DNA of 64,000 nt from Sulfuricellaceae bacterium (GCA_030690895.1 JAUYFQ010000086.1:1-64000); one strand, 5' to 3'; shown: positions 1 through 9,264, numbered from the stretch's first letter. Notes: generated by a model from the letters alone, not told the origin. Program-made: numbers and translations.

Positions 1-144
1 GGTTACAAACGCTAACGTCCGGCTCAACCCATCCCCACCCCAGCCCTCCCCTTGAAGGGGAGGGAGTAGTGCGTGCCTGCCTTTGCTCAATAGCATGAAT
101 CATAGCCAATTTTCTCAACTGAGGAATGTAACTAATCAGGAAAT
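1..144. other. Non-coding segment downstream of brxC, with a perfect inverted repeat
   Basis: No credible gene lies in these bases, which follow the brxC stop codon on the minus strand. Positions 44-53 and 55-64 are perfect reverse complements (10 bases each, pyrimidine-rich then purine-rich) with one base between them, so a tight hairpin is possible. The surrounding C-rich text resembles the dispersed intergenic repeats seen near 6.8 kb and 51.4 kb. In type I BREX operons pglX normally follows brxC; no pglX start is visible before the window edge, so pglX, if present, lies further left. Confidence 0.5.
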
Positions 145-3100
145 CTAAAGCTGAACCGGGCCATCGGGGAGCTTCGCCAGCACGGCTTTGCGCACTTCAG
201 CCAGCCAGGCATCCAGATCGGCTTCCGAGCGCATGATGCGGCGTGGCGCGGTGACATGCTGAACGAGTGGTTCCAGCTTGCGTGAGGCCAGGTTAAGCGC
301 ACGGGTTAGCTGGCCGCGCAGCGCGTCGCGCTTTTCTGCCCAGCGTTGTGGCGAACAGGCTGCCAGCGAGTCGAGCAAATCGCTCAATGTACCCAGCTTG
401 GGAGTATTCTCGGGTGCCGAAAGCTGGACTTCCCGCAGAATGGCGGCGCGATCCTCGGGGGCAAGTTTGGCCCATTCGGGCGCAGACTCAATCTCACTGG
501 TGCAAAGATCATATTCGTTACGATAAGCGTTAAAGGCTTTGTTAACGGTAGTGCGCAAGGCATCCGCCGCCCGATTGACCAATGGGTCTATCTTGTCAGG
601 GTCATCCAGCAACAGGCGGCCATCGCGGATGGCATCACGCTCGGTCATGATGGCGGATGCTTCAGACAGGCCATGCATGTGGCCGAGCAGGGTATTGAGT
701 TGCTGCCAGAGCGGTTCGCGTTGGCAAATTTTGGTGGCCTGGGCTTCCAATGCGGCCAGCAGGTCGGAAGCGGTTTTTTCTTCCTCGGCCAGACGCTTGA
801 CAAGGTCACGGCCGGAAAGGGTGGCCAACTCTTCAACCAAATCATTAGGCTTGGCCTCGGGGCGTGGCGCAGCGCCGGTGGCGCGTGCCAGGGCATCCTT
901 GAGTTTGGTGACGTACTCTGGGGCGCGGGTTTCGGCTTCGTCGGGTTTGCATTTCACCAGGCGGGCAATGGCGCGTTTTTCCTCGTTGGAGAGCGGCGCA
1001 GTCTCGCGCGAGAAGGTGCTGGAAGTGACATCACGAACAATAAACTTCCCGGGTGGCCAGGGGGCGCCGCTGGCATTGACGATGCGCAACTGGCCAACAT
1101 GGAACAGCGTGGCGAGCAGGGCATCGACGGCATCCTGAGACCAGCCGTAGGGTTCGCCCATGAACCGCTCGCGCAGCCTGCTGCCCTTGGGGGCGCTTGA
1201 ACCCATGAATGACAGAATCTCTTGTGCCGCAGGGTGTGTTTCCGGCGCGCCGACGTGCCCGACTTTTTCGAGGGAATTGGTGAGGCCACGCTGTGCATCT
1301 TCCAGCGCCTTTCCCCAGCCAGCGGCATCGGCCGTGCTGAAACGTGGAAACAGGCGAGCCACGGCATCGGCGCCGGCCTTTTTGAGTCGGTCATCAATCG
1401 TGGCGCCTTCATCGATGACCTGGCCGCCGCCCTGCACGATCTGGGCTTGCTGGAAGGCCTCCTTGATAAGGTCGCCGACACTGTCTTCTGCATCTCCTTT
1501 CTGTTTGAGCAAGGCATTGCGCGCCTCCTGCCCTTCTGGGGTCTGCGCCTCTCCAAAATGATCCAGTGTGTGCCTGGCTGCCTCATAGGTGATGATGGCA
1601 CGCACCAACTCGTCCTTGCGGGGCAGCGCGACGTGGGCGAAGATGATGGCTGAATCGATCCCGGCACGGGCGGCGTCCGCCAGCACTTCCTTGGCCTGGG
1701 TGCCGTCCAGGTCGGAACGCAGCCAGACGGGAACGTCGCTATCGGGTTTGGGTGCGGTAATCGGATCGGTATGCAACTTGAGGCGGCGTATCTCGCGGCT
1801 GACGCCTTGGGGGATCGCCAACTTGCGTATCTGTTCGCCAGCCAGTTGCATCAACTGTTCCCTGATCTTGCTCTCATAAGCGGAGGGGTTGCTACGCAGT
1901 GCATCTTCTTCGCCACGCTGGTAGGCAAACCAGTCGGCGCTTTCCTTGGTCTGGAGGCGGTATTCTTCTAGCGCGCCACTGGATACACGCATCAGCAGGC
2001 GGTCTTTGTCCACCAGTTCGTCAAGCACTTCACGGATTTCACCCCGCAGGGCTGCACTGTGGCCGGTCAGGTCATCAACCAATATGTCGGCGATGCTTTG
2101 GGCATCGCTATGCAGGCCGGTATCCTGGACGGGGTTGCCGGTGATACGGGTGAGCAGGAAAACGGCCTTGAGGGCGCGGGCTTTCAGCTTGGAGCGTGCA
2201 TCCTGCATGCCATCAAGGGTATCGATGGCGTTGGCGATTTCGGCGCTGATCTGGCTGGACTGGCGCAAGCGCATGCGGATTTCGTCGTAAATGAAATCAC
2301 CGCCAACGATGTGGCCAAGCGGCGCGTCCTTGTTCTTGCGCACGGCGTCGAAAGCCAGGCGTAGTTGCGAGCGCAACTGGACGCCGGTGCCGGTGGTGTC
2401 AGTCGTTGCCAACACACGCTCCCACAAGCGTTGGCGGGTAGGCAGGAGGGGGTAGTTCGGCCCGAGTTGTGCTTCGTCTTCGCGCCGATGCGCAAACAGG
2501 CTGCCATGAAGATGAGCGGAAATTTCACCCAGGCAGCCGCCCGAGCTAAAAAGTTCGCCAAGCTGCGTACTGGCCGAGGCTTTTTTCTTGAGCACCGTCT
2601 CCCGCAGAACTTCTTCCACGTCGGAATCGGAAAGCTGTACCTGGATGGGAAAGCGCCCCAGCAACTTCGAAAGCACCGGTGTACCGGTAAGCGCACTCTG
2701 CCCGGTGGCGATGATGAGGATACGGCCAGCGAAGTTTTTGCTGAGACTCTCGATCACTTCCTGGACGCTCATGGCGCGATTGGCACTGTCGGCGATGTAC
2801 TGCTGAAGTTCGTCGAGAACCAGCAGGAAAACGGGCATCTCGCCGTCACCATCCACTGCCTGGCGGAAATACTTGATGAAATCCTCCTGGCCGATGTCGC
2901 CCTTGGAGGAGAACTGGCTTTCCAGCTTGTCACCCAGTTCGAAGGTGTCGCGCGCCAGGGTGGGCTTGGCAGCCAGGATGGCATCGTGCAGGTGTGAGGA
3001 GACGTAGAGGTCTTGTAGCTCACGTTCCAGTACACGTGTCTTTTTTTGCAGGGCATCGCGGACGGCTTGTTCGATGCCTTCGTTGCGCAGCCATAGCAGG

Positions 3101-3612
3101 GTACGGGCCTCGTCGTATTTTGTTGGCAGGCCCACCGCCTTGAAGACGATGCTGAGCACGGCCTTGCGAATACTGTCGCCTTCGCCCTGGCTCAGGGTGC
3201 CTGAGGCGGCGCGAAGCGTGGCCTTGCGCTGCCGGGCGAGCGTATCCAGTTCGGTGAGCGCATCGGCCACCGAAGTCGGTAAACGCTTGATGTCGCGCGG
3301 AGTGCGCTCATCTGAAAAAGGCTGGTTGGTCCACAGGGCGCGGGCCATCTTCACCAGGTGCGACTTACCACTGCCGAAGAATCCTGAAACCCAGGCTGCC
3401 GGGGCTTCCTGCCCCTTGCGCAGGGTTTCGACATAAGATTCCAGAATGCGGCGCAGTCCCTCTTCGTAGTGTCCCTTGCAGACAAAGGTTTCCAGCTCGA
3501 AACGGAGCGTTTGACGTTGCTGGTCGTCAAGCGCTTCATCGACCTTGGCGACACCCTGGTTTTCCAGCGAAAAGGTGTCAATGTCCTTGTCGAATACTTC
3601 GCGGTTCTTCAT
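145..3612 (-). CDS. brxC: BREX system P-loop ATPase BrxC
   Basis: A 1,155-residue protein that I recognise as BrxC, the large P-loop ATPase of BREX phage-defence systems. It starts MKNREVFDKDI and has a clear Walker A at about residues 79-86 (GFFGSGKS) followed by HLVK, the characteristic BrxC arrangement. The rest is a long, charged, partly helical body without membrane segments, and the length fits the family (about 1,100-1,250 residues). It is the third gene of a minus-strand run brxA-brxB-brxC, starting 21 bases after brxB. The family is known to be needed for BREX defence and is thought to work with the methyltransferase PglX and phosphatase PglZ, neither of which is in the window. The ATG start has only a weak ribosome binding site. 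Confidence 0.93.
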   Translation of the reverse strand: MKNREVFDKDIDTFSLENQGVAKVDEALDDQQRQTLRFELETFVCKGHYEEGLRRILESYVETLRKGQEAPAAWVSGFFGSGKSHLVKMARALWTNQPFSDERTPRDIKRLPTSVADALTELDTLARQRKATLRAASGTLSQGEGDSIRKAVLSIVFKAVGLPTKYDEARTLLWLRNEGIEQAVRDALQKKTRVLERELQDLYVSSHLHDAILAAKPTLARDTFELGDKLESQFSSKGDIGQEDFIKYFRQAVDGDGEMPVFLLVLDELQQYIADSANRAMSVQEVIESLSKNFAGRILIIATGQSALTGTPVLSKLLGRFPIQVQLSDSDVEEVLRETVLKKKASASTQLGELFSSGGCLGEISAHLHGSLFAHRREDEAQLGPNYPLLPTRQRLWERVLATTDTTGTGVQLRSQLRLAFDAVRKNKDAPLGHIVGGDFIYDEIRMRLRQSSQISAEIANAIDTLDGMQDARSKLKARALKAVFLLTRITGNPVQDTGLHSDAQSIADILVDDLTGHSAALRGEIREVLDELVDKDRLLMRVSSGALEEYRLQTKESADWFAYQRGEEDALRSNPSAYESKIREQLMQLAGEQIRKLAIPQGVSREIRRLKLHTDPITAPKPDSDVPVWLRSDLDGTQAKEVLADAARAGIDSAIIFAHVALPRKDELVRAIITYEAARHTLDHFGEAQTPEGQEARNALLKQKGDAEDSVGDLIKEAFQQAQIVQGGGQVIDEGATIDDRLKKAGADAVARLFPRFSTADAAGWGKALEDAQRGLTNSLEKVGHVGAPETHPAAQEILSFMGSSAPKGSRLRERFMGEPYGWSQDAVDALLATLFHVGQLRIVNASGAPWPPGKFIVRDVTSSTFSRETAPLSNEEKRAIARLVKCKPDEAETRAPEYVTKLKDALARATGAAPRPEAKPNDLVEELATLSGRDLVKRLAEEEKTASDLLAALEAQATKICQREPLWQQLNTLLGHMHGLSEASAIMTERDAIRDGRLLLDDPDKIDPLVNRAADALRTTVNKAFNAYRNEYDLCTSEIESAPEWAKLAPEDRAAILREVQLSAPENTPKLGTLSDLLDSLAACSPQRWAEKRDALRGQLTRALNLASRKLEPLVQHVTAPRRIMRSEADLDAWLAEVRKAVLAKLPDGPVQL

Positions 3613-3633
3613 CGTGGTTCTCGTCGTGGAATT

Positions 3634-4188
3634 TCAGCAAGTAATTGGAACAGCAAGATAGCCCCAGCCATCCTTGGCGCCGAGGAGACGGTAGCTATTG
3701 TTTTTGGCATCATGCTCGCCGGGGAAGAAGATCACCAGTCGACCAGGGATATGGCTTTCGATGTGTTCCACCAGCGATGAGACGCTGTGCAGGCCGAACA
3801 ATCCGCCCCCACCAATCAGGGCCAGCGTGTCGTTTGCCGTCATCCCTTGCGCGGTCTCGGCAATTCTGTTCACCAAATACTCCTCCAGGCCGCGCACGTT
3901 GCCGGCATCGTCCCATAATCGTTCAGGACGACCCAGGTAACGATCGCGGTACTCATAATTTGCCAGCCAGCGCGAAAACTCGGGGGCCAGATCATGTTCT
4001 ACCCAACCATGTCCGGTGGTAGCGATTTCGCGGGCGAATTCACCTGATTCGATCAGGTGACGAAGTTTGCGCTCGTCGCTCGGGGGGTACACCACCATTA
4101 CTACCCGCTCACGGGCAGACACGTTATCGGGCCAGGGCAAAGCCAAATGTTCCTTTACGCGCTCAAGTATGGTTTGCGCCAGGGTCAT
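3634..4188 (-). CDS. brxB: BREX protein BrxB (DUF1788 family)
   Basis: A 184-residue soluble protein matching BrxB, a small conserved component of type I BREX. Recognisable features are the central WVEHDLAPEF stretch, a GGGGLFGLHSVS segment near residue 130 and the C-terminal IPGRLVIFFPGE motif typical of DUF1788. Its ATG overlaps the stop codon of brxA (ATGA), so the two are probably translationally coupled, and brxC follows 21 bases later. The biochemical role of BrxB is not established; it is required for BREX defence in studied systems. Length is normal and nothing looks broken. Confidence 0.9.
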   Translation of the reverse strand: MTLAQTILERVKEHLALPWPDNVSARERVVMVVYPPSDERKLRHLIESGEFAREIATTGHGWVEHDLAPEFSRWLANYEYRDRYLGRPERLWDDAGNVRGLEEYLVNRIAETAQGMTANDTLALIGGGGLFGLHSVSSLVEHIESHIPGRLVIFFPGEHDAKNNSYRLLGAKDGWGYLAVPITC

Positions 4189-4973
4189 GGGGTGAGCCTC
4201 GATTCATTATTTTTCAGGAAGCCAGGGAATGCCAGTTCAAGGACGCCGCCGGAATAGGCCACTTTCAGCAAGCCCTGTCGCCCTGCTGCCTGGAGCAGCG
4301 CCACATGCTCGTCTGTACCAAGATCAAGCGCACGGGAATAGTCGCCTTGAAGCAGCGCGATGCCGCTCATTCCTTGCAGCCAGTCGAGGAAGGCGGCATA
4401 GGTGACGGAGGCAATACCCGACTTGGGCCGGATACGGGTGCGTGCCTTGCCAACCGATTCGCCGAGGTAGCCAAACTGGTAGAAGGATGCATAAAGATTG
4501 TGGCTGAAACTAATAAACATGGATTCGGAATATTGCCCTGGTGCAAACGCGCGTATCCATGCCTCAAACTGGGCTCGCCCCAGGCTATCTCCGACAGGTA
4601 TATTTAGCACCATGCCCAAGCATTCACGCAGGATGGGTTCTCGCGCCATGGCGAGCAGGCCAGTCAGTAGTTTTGTGTCGTCTGCCGCATAGAGGGACAA
4701 ACGCCGCATTTCGCGAAACAGGCAGACTTGGGGGTCAAGGGCATATAGCCGGCGCAGAAACTTGAAGGTTCTTTCACGATTAGAGACCGTGGTCTTGTGA
4801 AGGACGTTATCCTCAATAATCGCATGGCGGTAGCGCTCTGCTTCTTCATCAGCAGGTACCACAGAGAGCAACACACCGAGTTCGTCGAGCATCGCTGTCC
4901 GGGAACTTATGGCGCCACCGGCGGAGAATCCTAGCCGGTCTGGAGCACTCCCCACGAGGTCTTTTTGCATCAT
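4185..4973 (-). CDS. brxA: BREX protein BrxA (DUF1819 family)
   Basis: A 262-residue protein matching BrxA/DUF1819, the usual first gene of type I BREX operons and a small helical protein reported to bind DNA. The sequence has the family's N-terminal LGFSAGGAISSRTAMLDE segment and an NRERTFKFLRRLYALD segment. Two adjacent ATG codons (4973 and 4970) are possible starts; the nearest GGAGG-like site lies about 17 bases upstream, which is unusually far. The frame stays open upstream but without another good start. The stop overlaps the brxB start by four bases. Gene order brxA-brxB-brxC identifies the locus as type I-like BREX. Confidence 0.9.
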   Translation of the reverse strand: MMQKDLVGSAPDRLGFSAGGAISSRTAMLDELGVLLSVVPADEEAERYRHAIIEDNVLHKTTVSNRERTFKFLRRLYALDPQVCLFREMRRLSLYAADDTKLLTGLLAMAREPILRECLGMVLNIPVGDSLGRAQFEAWIRAFAPGQYSESMFISFSHNLYASFYQFGYLGESVGKARTRIRPKSGIASVTYAAFLDWLQGMSGIALLQGDYSRALDLGTDEHVALLQAAGRQGLLKVAYSGGVLELAFPGFLKNNESRLTP

Positions 4974-5085
4974 TGTGTAATGGGTTTCCGCCTCCCTGTG
5001 CCTTCGGGAACGGCCATCCGTATCCCTTTGTTCAAGTGCTTGACACCGGAAAGCAATTACTTTACCGCATAGATAGCCATTCGGT

Positions 5086-5526
5086 TCAAAACCAAACGCT
5101 GATTTTACGAAACAGATTCAAATCTGCTGCAATTTCGTCCAAGTTCTCCTCTATCATCCGCATCCGTCGCGCCATGTAATTAGGCGATATGCCCACATTA
5201 GCATCGTGCTTGATGGTTAGTCTCTGATAGGTGCGCCAGTACATCCCCTTCGGTTTGATGCCATGCCCGCTCAATATGCCCGGTTCCCATTTCAGACGAT
5301 CCCGGATTTTGTCTGCCCGGCGCGTTGCACGGTCATCGGTATTTTCCCGTTGACTGGCATAGGCTAATTGATAGCAGTGCCGACAGGCGAAGATGCCAGC
5401 GCTGCCAAGATGGAGTTTCGCCACGCGCTTCCCGCATCCCATAGCCGGACAAAGAAACCACGCCTGCCGTCCCCCATAGTTGCAGGGTGTCCATTCAATC
5501 CGAACAGGGTAATTCTTGCTCTTCAA
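5086..5526 (-). CDS. Putative zinc-ribbon protein, probably missing its N-terminus
   Basis: A 146-residue basic protein of unknown function with cysteines arranged as a zinc ribbon: C15, C26 (WFLCP), C31 (GCGKRV), then C48 and C51 (CRHCY). It resembles a family of hypothetical proteins common in mobile and accessory DNA that share the TPCxYGG-xxWFxCP motif. Those relatives usually carry a longer N-terminal part. Here the only start is a TTG at 5526, and the frame remains open upstream with no better start until it runs into the bamC terminator. I therefore suspect N-terminal clipping when the BREX region joined the chromosome. It may be a vestige. Confidence 0.55.
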   Translation of the reverse strand: MKSKNYPVRIEWTPCNYGGRQAWFLCPAMGCGKRVAKLHLGSAGIFACRHCYQLAYASQRENTDDRATRRADKIRDRLKWEPGILSGHGIKPKGMYWRTYQRLTIKHDANVGISPNYMARRMRMIEENLDEIAADLNLFRKISVWF

Positions 5527-5582
5527 ATCACTGCCGCCGTGCTGATTGACAGGCTGGATGACACAAGACGGTAAAAATTGAA

Positions 5583-5605
5583 AAGGCCCGGTAATTCCGG
5601 GCCTT
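5583..5605 (-). terminator. Rho-independent terminator of dapA-bamC
   Basis: A 9-bp perfect GC-rich stem (5583-5591 with 5597-5605) around a 5-base loop lies about 40 bases past the bamC stop. On the minus strand it is followed by a T-rich tract (5571-5582 read in reverse). This is a canonical intrinsic terminator for the dapA-bamC transcript and marks the boundary with the accessory DNA to its left. Confidence 0.85.
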
Positions 5606-5642
5606 ATGGTTATTTATGCACAGCAAAAAACGTGGCTGGATT

Positions 5643-6767
5643 CTATCTTAGTTGCTCATGCAACAGCCTGAGGATTTTCCCGGCAGTCTCCGAACGATCC
5701 GCTTGCCCGTCCTTGCCCTGCACCTGAACCTGACTATTGCCCGCCTGCTCCTGCACCAGAATACGGTACTGCTCCAGGCGTGCAGCCTTGCCGTCTTCAC
5801 TGCTCCAGAATGACAGCTTGGATAGCCAGCCTTTTTCCTTCTTGACATCATCCACACCAGGGTCGGCGTAACGAACGAAATAAATGCCTTTCGAGCGATC
5901 CCGATCAACAACCGTAAAGCCGACACGGTCAAGTGCCAGCCCGACCCGTCTCCAGGCACGATCAAATGGATCCAGCACCAGCAGATATGAATTGCCTTCC
6001 GCAGTAAACAGTTTTGCGCGTTCAACCGCCACCGGATTGGCTACCTGGGCTTTTGCCTTGGATTCTTCCACGCCAAAACGCAACATCAGGCGTTGCAGCA
6101 TTTCCGCCTCGAGCTCGGGATCGGCCTGACGCGGCTGCCAGATCGTTGTGTCACCCCCGTCCCCACCTCGAATCACCTCGATCATGCCACGGTGGCTGAT
6201 ATAAATTTCTGTTGTTTCTGGCGCAGCACCACGTTCCATACGGGTACGAAACTTGTCGCGCTCTGCGGTCGAGTACAGTCCGTCAAAGACTTTTCCTATT
6301 ACATTGCGAATAGCATCCTGCGGAATTTTTGCACGATTTTCGGCCCAGTCGGTCTCCATCAGGCCGGCATCAGGCGCTTCGGTATTGATGATAAAGCCCA
6401 ATTCCAGCCAGAATTCTTTCACCACCGGCCAGACTTGCTCCGGCGTGGCGCGCACAACCAACCAGCGCTGTGTTCCTGCGCGCTCAAGCGTTACTTTTGG
6501 CTGAACCGGCAGCAACTCGGTGGCAGTCTGTTGCTGGCCAGTCCGGTCACGACTATAGGCTGAGAAGGTAGCGCTGCCTTTCGAGTCTGCGTCCGGAACG
6601 ATGTAGCGATTATCCGCTGCGGGCGAAGTCAAATCGGGCGGCACTTCGAGCGTGGGTACCTTCCCTGCCGATTTGTAATCGACTTTCTTGCCTTCGAAGG
6701 CAGTGGTGCCACAACCAGCCAGAAACACCAGCAAGGTGGTGGAGATAACGTATTTTTGCAACTTCAT
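5643..6767 (-). CDS. bamC: Outer membrane assembly lipoprotein BamC (NlpB/DapX)
   Basis: A 374-residue lipoprotein. The N-terminus is a type II signal peptide with lipobox LAGC placing the lipidated cysteine at residue 19. It is followed by the DYKSAGKVPTLEVPPDLT segment that marks BamC, the unstructured N-terminal part that contacts BamD. Two helix-grip domains follow (about residues 95-215 and 250-370). BamC is an accessory subunit of the BAM complex that inserts beta-barrel proteins in the outer membrane. Its position downstream of dapA is the standard arrangement in beta- and gammaproteobacteria, which explains the old name DapX. An inverted repeat lies in the dapA-bamC gap. Confidence 0.93.
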   Translation of the reverse strand: MKLQKYVISTTLLVFLAGCGTTAFEGKKVDYKSAGKVPTLEVPPDLTSPAADNRYIVPDADSKGSATFSAYSRDRTGQQQTATELLPVQPKVTLERAGTQRWLVVRATPEQVWPVVKEFWLELGFIINTEAPDAGLMETDWAENRAKIPQDAIRNVIGKVFDGLYSTAERDKFRTRMERGAAPETTEIYISHRGMIEVIRGGDGGDTTIWQPRQADPELEAEMLQRLMLRFGVEESKAKAQVANPVAVERAKLFTAEGNSYLLVLDPFDRAWRRVGLALDRVGFTVVDRDRSKGIYFVRYADPGVDDVKKEKGWLSKLSFWSSEDGKAARLEQYRILVQEQAGNSQVQVQGKDGQADRSETAGKILRLLHEQLR

Positions 6768-6812
6768 TGCCTATCCTTAACGTGAAACAAAGCGAAGCGT
6801 TGCCCTAGTCCC

Positions 6813-6842
6813 CCTCTCCTTTATGCCCAGCTTCATCGGGTA
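6813..6842. repeat. Dispersed intergenic repeat, copy A
   Basis: Positions 6813-6833 are identical over 21 bases to 51462-51482, and both copies are followed by a CATCGGGTA stretch (6834-6842; 51500-51508). The copies sit in unrelated gaps (dapA-bamC, and upstream of hsdR), so this is a dispersed non-coding repeat. Confidence 0.75.
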
Positions 6843-6871
6843 CACTGGGGGGAGGGCAGGGGTGGGGGAAG

Positions 6872-6924
6872 CTGTCATGGCGAAGTGTTGTTTCAACATT
6901 TGGGGCGGCACTTCGCCATGACAG
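6872..6924. repeat. Perfect 16-bp inverted repeat between dapA and bamC
   Basis: Positions 6872-6887 are the exact reverse complement of 6909-6924, separated by a 21-base loop, and the right arm ends against the dapA stop codon. No T tract follows on the minus strand, so it looks more like an mRNA-stabilising or attenuating hairpin (REP-like) than a classical terminator. Its core resembles the TTCGCCATG text inside the repeats of the large envelope genes. Confidence 0.75.
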
Positions 6925-7800
6925 TTAGAGAATTTCGGCCTGACGCATCGCTGCTTTCAGCGAGTCATGGTGGTGCGCTGACAGTGGCGTCAACGGCAAG
7001 CGAATGCCCGTGTCAATCTTTCCCATTTGAGCTACCACCCATTTCACAGGGATGGGATTGGCTTCAACAAACAGCTTTTGGTGCAAGCCAAACAATTTGG
7101 CATTGATCGCGCGTGCGGCAGGCACATCTCCACGGAAGGCGGCTTCGCACATCTCGTGCATTTTTCTGGGCGCTGCGTTGGCAGTAACAGAAATGACGCC
7201 ATGGCCACCCATCAGCATGAATGCCAGCGCACTGGCATCATCGCCAGAATAAAGAGCGAAATCGCCAGGTGCGCGCATGATCAGATCGGTTCCACGCTCC
7301 AGATTGCCGGTCGCATCCTTGATTCCAACAACATTGGGGATCTGCGCCAGACGCAAAACGGTTTCATTGCTCAAATCACAAGCAGTTCGGCCTGGCACGT
7401 TATAGAGAATCACGGGAATATCGACGGCCTCGGCTACGGCTTTGAAGTGCTGGTACAAGCCTTCCTGCGTCGGCTTGTTGTAATAGGGGGTCACCAATAG
7501 ACAAGCGCTGGCGCCGGCTTCTTTGGCACAACGGGTCAGCGCAATCGCTTCAGAGGTTGAATTGGCGCCGGTTCCGGCGATGACCGGTATCCGGCCAGAT
7601 GCCTGCTCGACGGTCACGCGGATCAACTCGCAGTGTTCTTCAAAATTGACCGTTGGGGATTCGCCTGTCGTGCCGACGACAACGATCCCATCAGTCTTTT
7701 CCGCTACGTGGAAATCGACCAGCTCGCGCAATCGAACCAGGTCGAGCCCACCATCGTCACGCATCGGCGTGACAATCGCCACCAAACTGCCTTTTAGCAT
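6925..7800 (-). CDS. dapA: 4-hydroxy-tetrahydrodipicolinate synthase
   Basis: A 291-residue cytosolic enzyme that condenses pyruvate with aspartate semialdehyde, the first committed step of lysine and diaminopimelate synthesis. All key residues are visible: the Schiff-base lysine K161 (VGIKDATG), Y133 in LYNVPGRT, R138 for the dicarboxylate, and T44/T45 in GTTGES. Length is typical. It is followed by bamC in the conserved dapA-bamC pair. The ATG at 7800 is supported by the family-typical [13 protein letters not shown] beginning. Confidence 0.97.
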   Translation of the reverse strand: MLKGSLVAIVTPMRDDGGLDLVRLRELVDFHVAEKTDGIVVVGTTGESPTVNFEEHCELIRVTVEQASGRIPVIAGTGANSTSEAIALTRCAKEAGASACLLVTPYYNKPTQEGLYQHFKAVAEAVDIPVILYNVPGRTACDLSNETVLRLAQIPNVVGIKDATGNLERGTDLIMRAPGDFALYSGDDASALAFMLMGGHGVISVTANAAPRKMHEMCEAAFRGDVPAARAINAKLFGLHQKLFVEANPIPVKWVVAQMGKIDTGIRLPLTPLSAHHHDSLKAAMRQAEIL

Positions 7801-7884
7801 GAAGCCTTATCCCGAAAAAATTGCAGTTTAACCCATATTATCCGCTTCGGGAAACCAAGCTCGGACACTGATGCACACGGGTCG

Positions 7885-8115
7885 TCAGTGAACCATCATT
7901 CGATCCAGAAATTCATCCAAGTTGCTCAAAGCCAGGTCCGCCGACATTGAACTGCCATTTCGTGGTGGTGCATCGAATGCGTTAATCAGAGCGGTCACCA
8001 GCTCCACCGGCGGCACATCCGGGCGCCAGCCAGTACATACCACTTCCCACTCGAAGTCGCCCATCATTTCATCGCGCTCCCACTTGCCTGAACACAGATC
8101 GAGAATGCTGACCAT
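7885..8115 (-). CDS. Small hypothetical protein downstream of fliR
   Basis: A 76-residue acidic protein that I do not recognise. The reading frame is supported by a strong AGGAGGT ribosome binding site ending about six bases before the ATG. It carries two tryptophans and one conserved-looking CSGKWERDEM segment near the N-terminus, with no membrane segment or signal peptide. It lies about 70 bases after fliR on the same strand and could be the last gene of the fliL-fliR transcript, or could be expressed alone. Function is unknown. Confidence 0.6.
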   Translation of the reverse strand: MVSILDLCSGKWERDEMMGDFEWEVVCTGWRPDVPPVELVTALINAFDAPPRNGSSMSADLALSNLDEFLDRMMVH

Positions 8116-8188
8116 GGCACACCTCCTGTTCGTTTCTCTGTTTAATTTCTGTCTCTACACATGATTTATCGACAGTTGACCAGAAACC

Positions 8189-8974
8189 TTAAGGCTTTGC
8201 TGCTTGCACCACTGCCAGCATGGTTTGCACGCCATCCATCATCAAGCGCTCGAACAAGGGCAGCATGAAGGGCACGGTGACGAATAACACCATGAAACCA
8301 GCAGCCAGCGTGATCGGAAAACCGACTGCAAAAATATTCAACTGGGGCGCGGCGCGTGTCATGATGCCGATCGACAGGTTGGCAATCAATAATGCGGCGA
8401 TCATGGGCAGCGCCATCAACAAACCGTAGTAAAAAATCTCGCTGCCCCAATTAGCAAGCAATCGCCATGCCTGTGCGGAGGACGGCTCGGCCGAGATGGG
8501 GAAAAGCCGAAAGCTGTCGGCTAACACTTCGATCATCAGCAGATGCCCGTTCAGGGAAAGAAATACCAGAGTGAACAGCAAACCCAGAAACTGCGAGAGC
8601 ACGGGCACCTGCGCGGAATTGATCGGATCGAACAGCGTGGCGAATCCCAGGCCCATCTGTAGCCCGATCATGTTGCCAGCCATGTCAACTGCGACAAACA
8701 CCACCCGCATGGCCAGTCCCATGGCGACGCCGATGATGATCTGTTGCGCCAGGATTAGCAGACCAGCCAGTGAGCCGGGATCGATCTGCGGCAGGGGATC
8801 CAGCGTCGGCGCAATCACCAGCGTCAACGCGATAGACAGGGCGATTTTGGCGCTGCGGGGAATGACAGGATTACCCAGAATAGGTGAGCTGGCAACCAGT
8901 GCCAGCACGCGAACCAGCGGCCAGATAAACAACACCAGCCAGGCGGTGAGCTGTTCGGAGGTAAAACTCAGCAT
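8189..8974 (-). CDS. fliR: Flagellar export gate protein FliR
   Basis: A 261-residue polytopic inner-membrane protein with about six hydrophobic segments, beginning MLSFTSEQLTAWL as FliR proteins do. FliR forms the export gate core with FliP and FliQ in the flagellar type III secretion system. The AGNMIGLQMGLGFATLFDP segment around residues 100-115 is the strongly conserved FliR signature. It is the last of the contiguous fliL-M-N-O-P-Q-R genes and begins 20 bases after fliQ. Length is standard. Confidence 0.96.
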   Translation of the reverse strand: MLSFTSEQLTAWLVLFIWPLVRVLALVASSPILGNPVIPRSAKIALSIALTLVIAPTLDPLPQIDPGSLAGLLILAQQIIIGVAMGLAMRVVFVAVDMAGNMIGLQMGLGFATLFDPINSAQVPVLSQFLGLLFTLVFLSLNGHLLMIEVLADSFRLFPISAEPSSAQAWRLLANWGSEIFYYGLLMALPMIAALLIANLSIGIMTRAAPQLNIFAVGFPITLAAGFMVLFVTVPFMLPLFERLMMDGVQTMLAVVQAAKP

Positions 8975-8994
8975 GCCATTCTGCGCGAGTCGGG

Positions 8995-9264
8995 CTAGCC
9001 GACCATGCCGGGAATGCTGGTAAATATCTGGCGCATGAAATCAACCATCAAGGTCAACATCCAGGGCCCCGCGATAATTAGCGCAAGAAACATGACCAGC
9101 AGTTTGGGGATAAAAGACAAAGTCATTTCATTGATCTGGGTCGCGGCCTGAAACACGCTCACCAGCAAGCCAGTCGCCAGCGCGGCGAGCAACATCGGCG
9201 CGGAAAGAAGCATGGTCATCTCCAGCGCCTGACGGCCAATGGTCATGACGGTTTCGGGGGTCAT
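8995..9264 (-). CDS. fliQ: Flagellar export gate protein FliQ
   Basis: An 89-residue membrane protein with the two transmembrane hairpins of FliQ and the family motifs [13 protein letters not shown] at the N-terminus and [16 protein letters not shown] at residues 40-55. It packs around the FliP/FliR ring of the export gate. Its ATG overlaps the fliP stop (ATGA), giving coupled translation and presumably helping keep subunit stoichiometry. Normal length. Confidence 0.96.
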   Translation of the reverse strand: MTPETVMTIGRQALEMTMLLSAPMLLAALATGLLVSVFQAATQINEMTLSFIPKLLVMFLALIIAGPWMLTLMVDFMRQIFTSIPGMVG

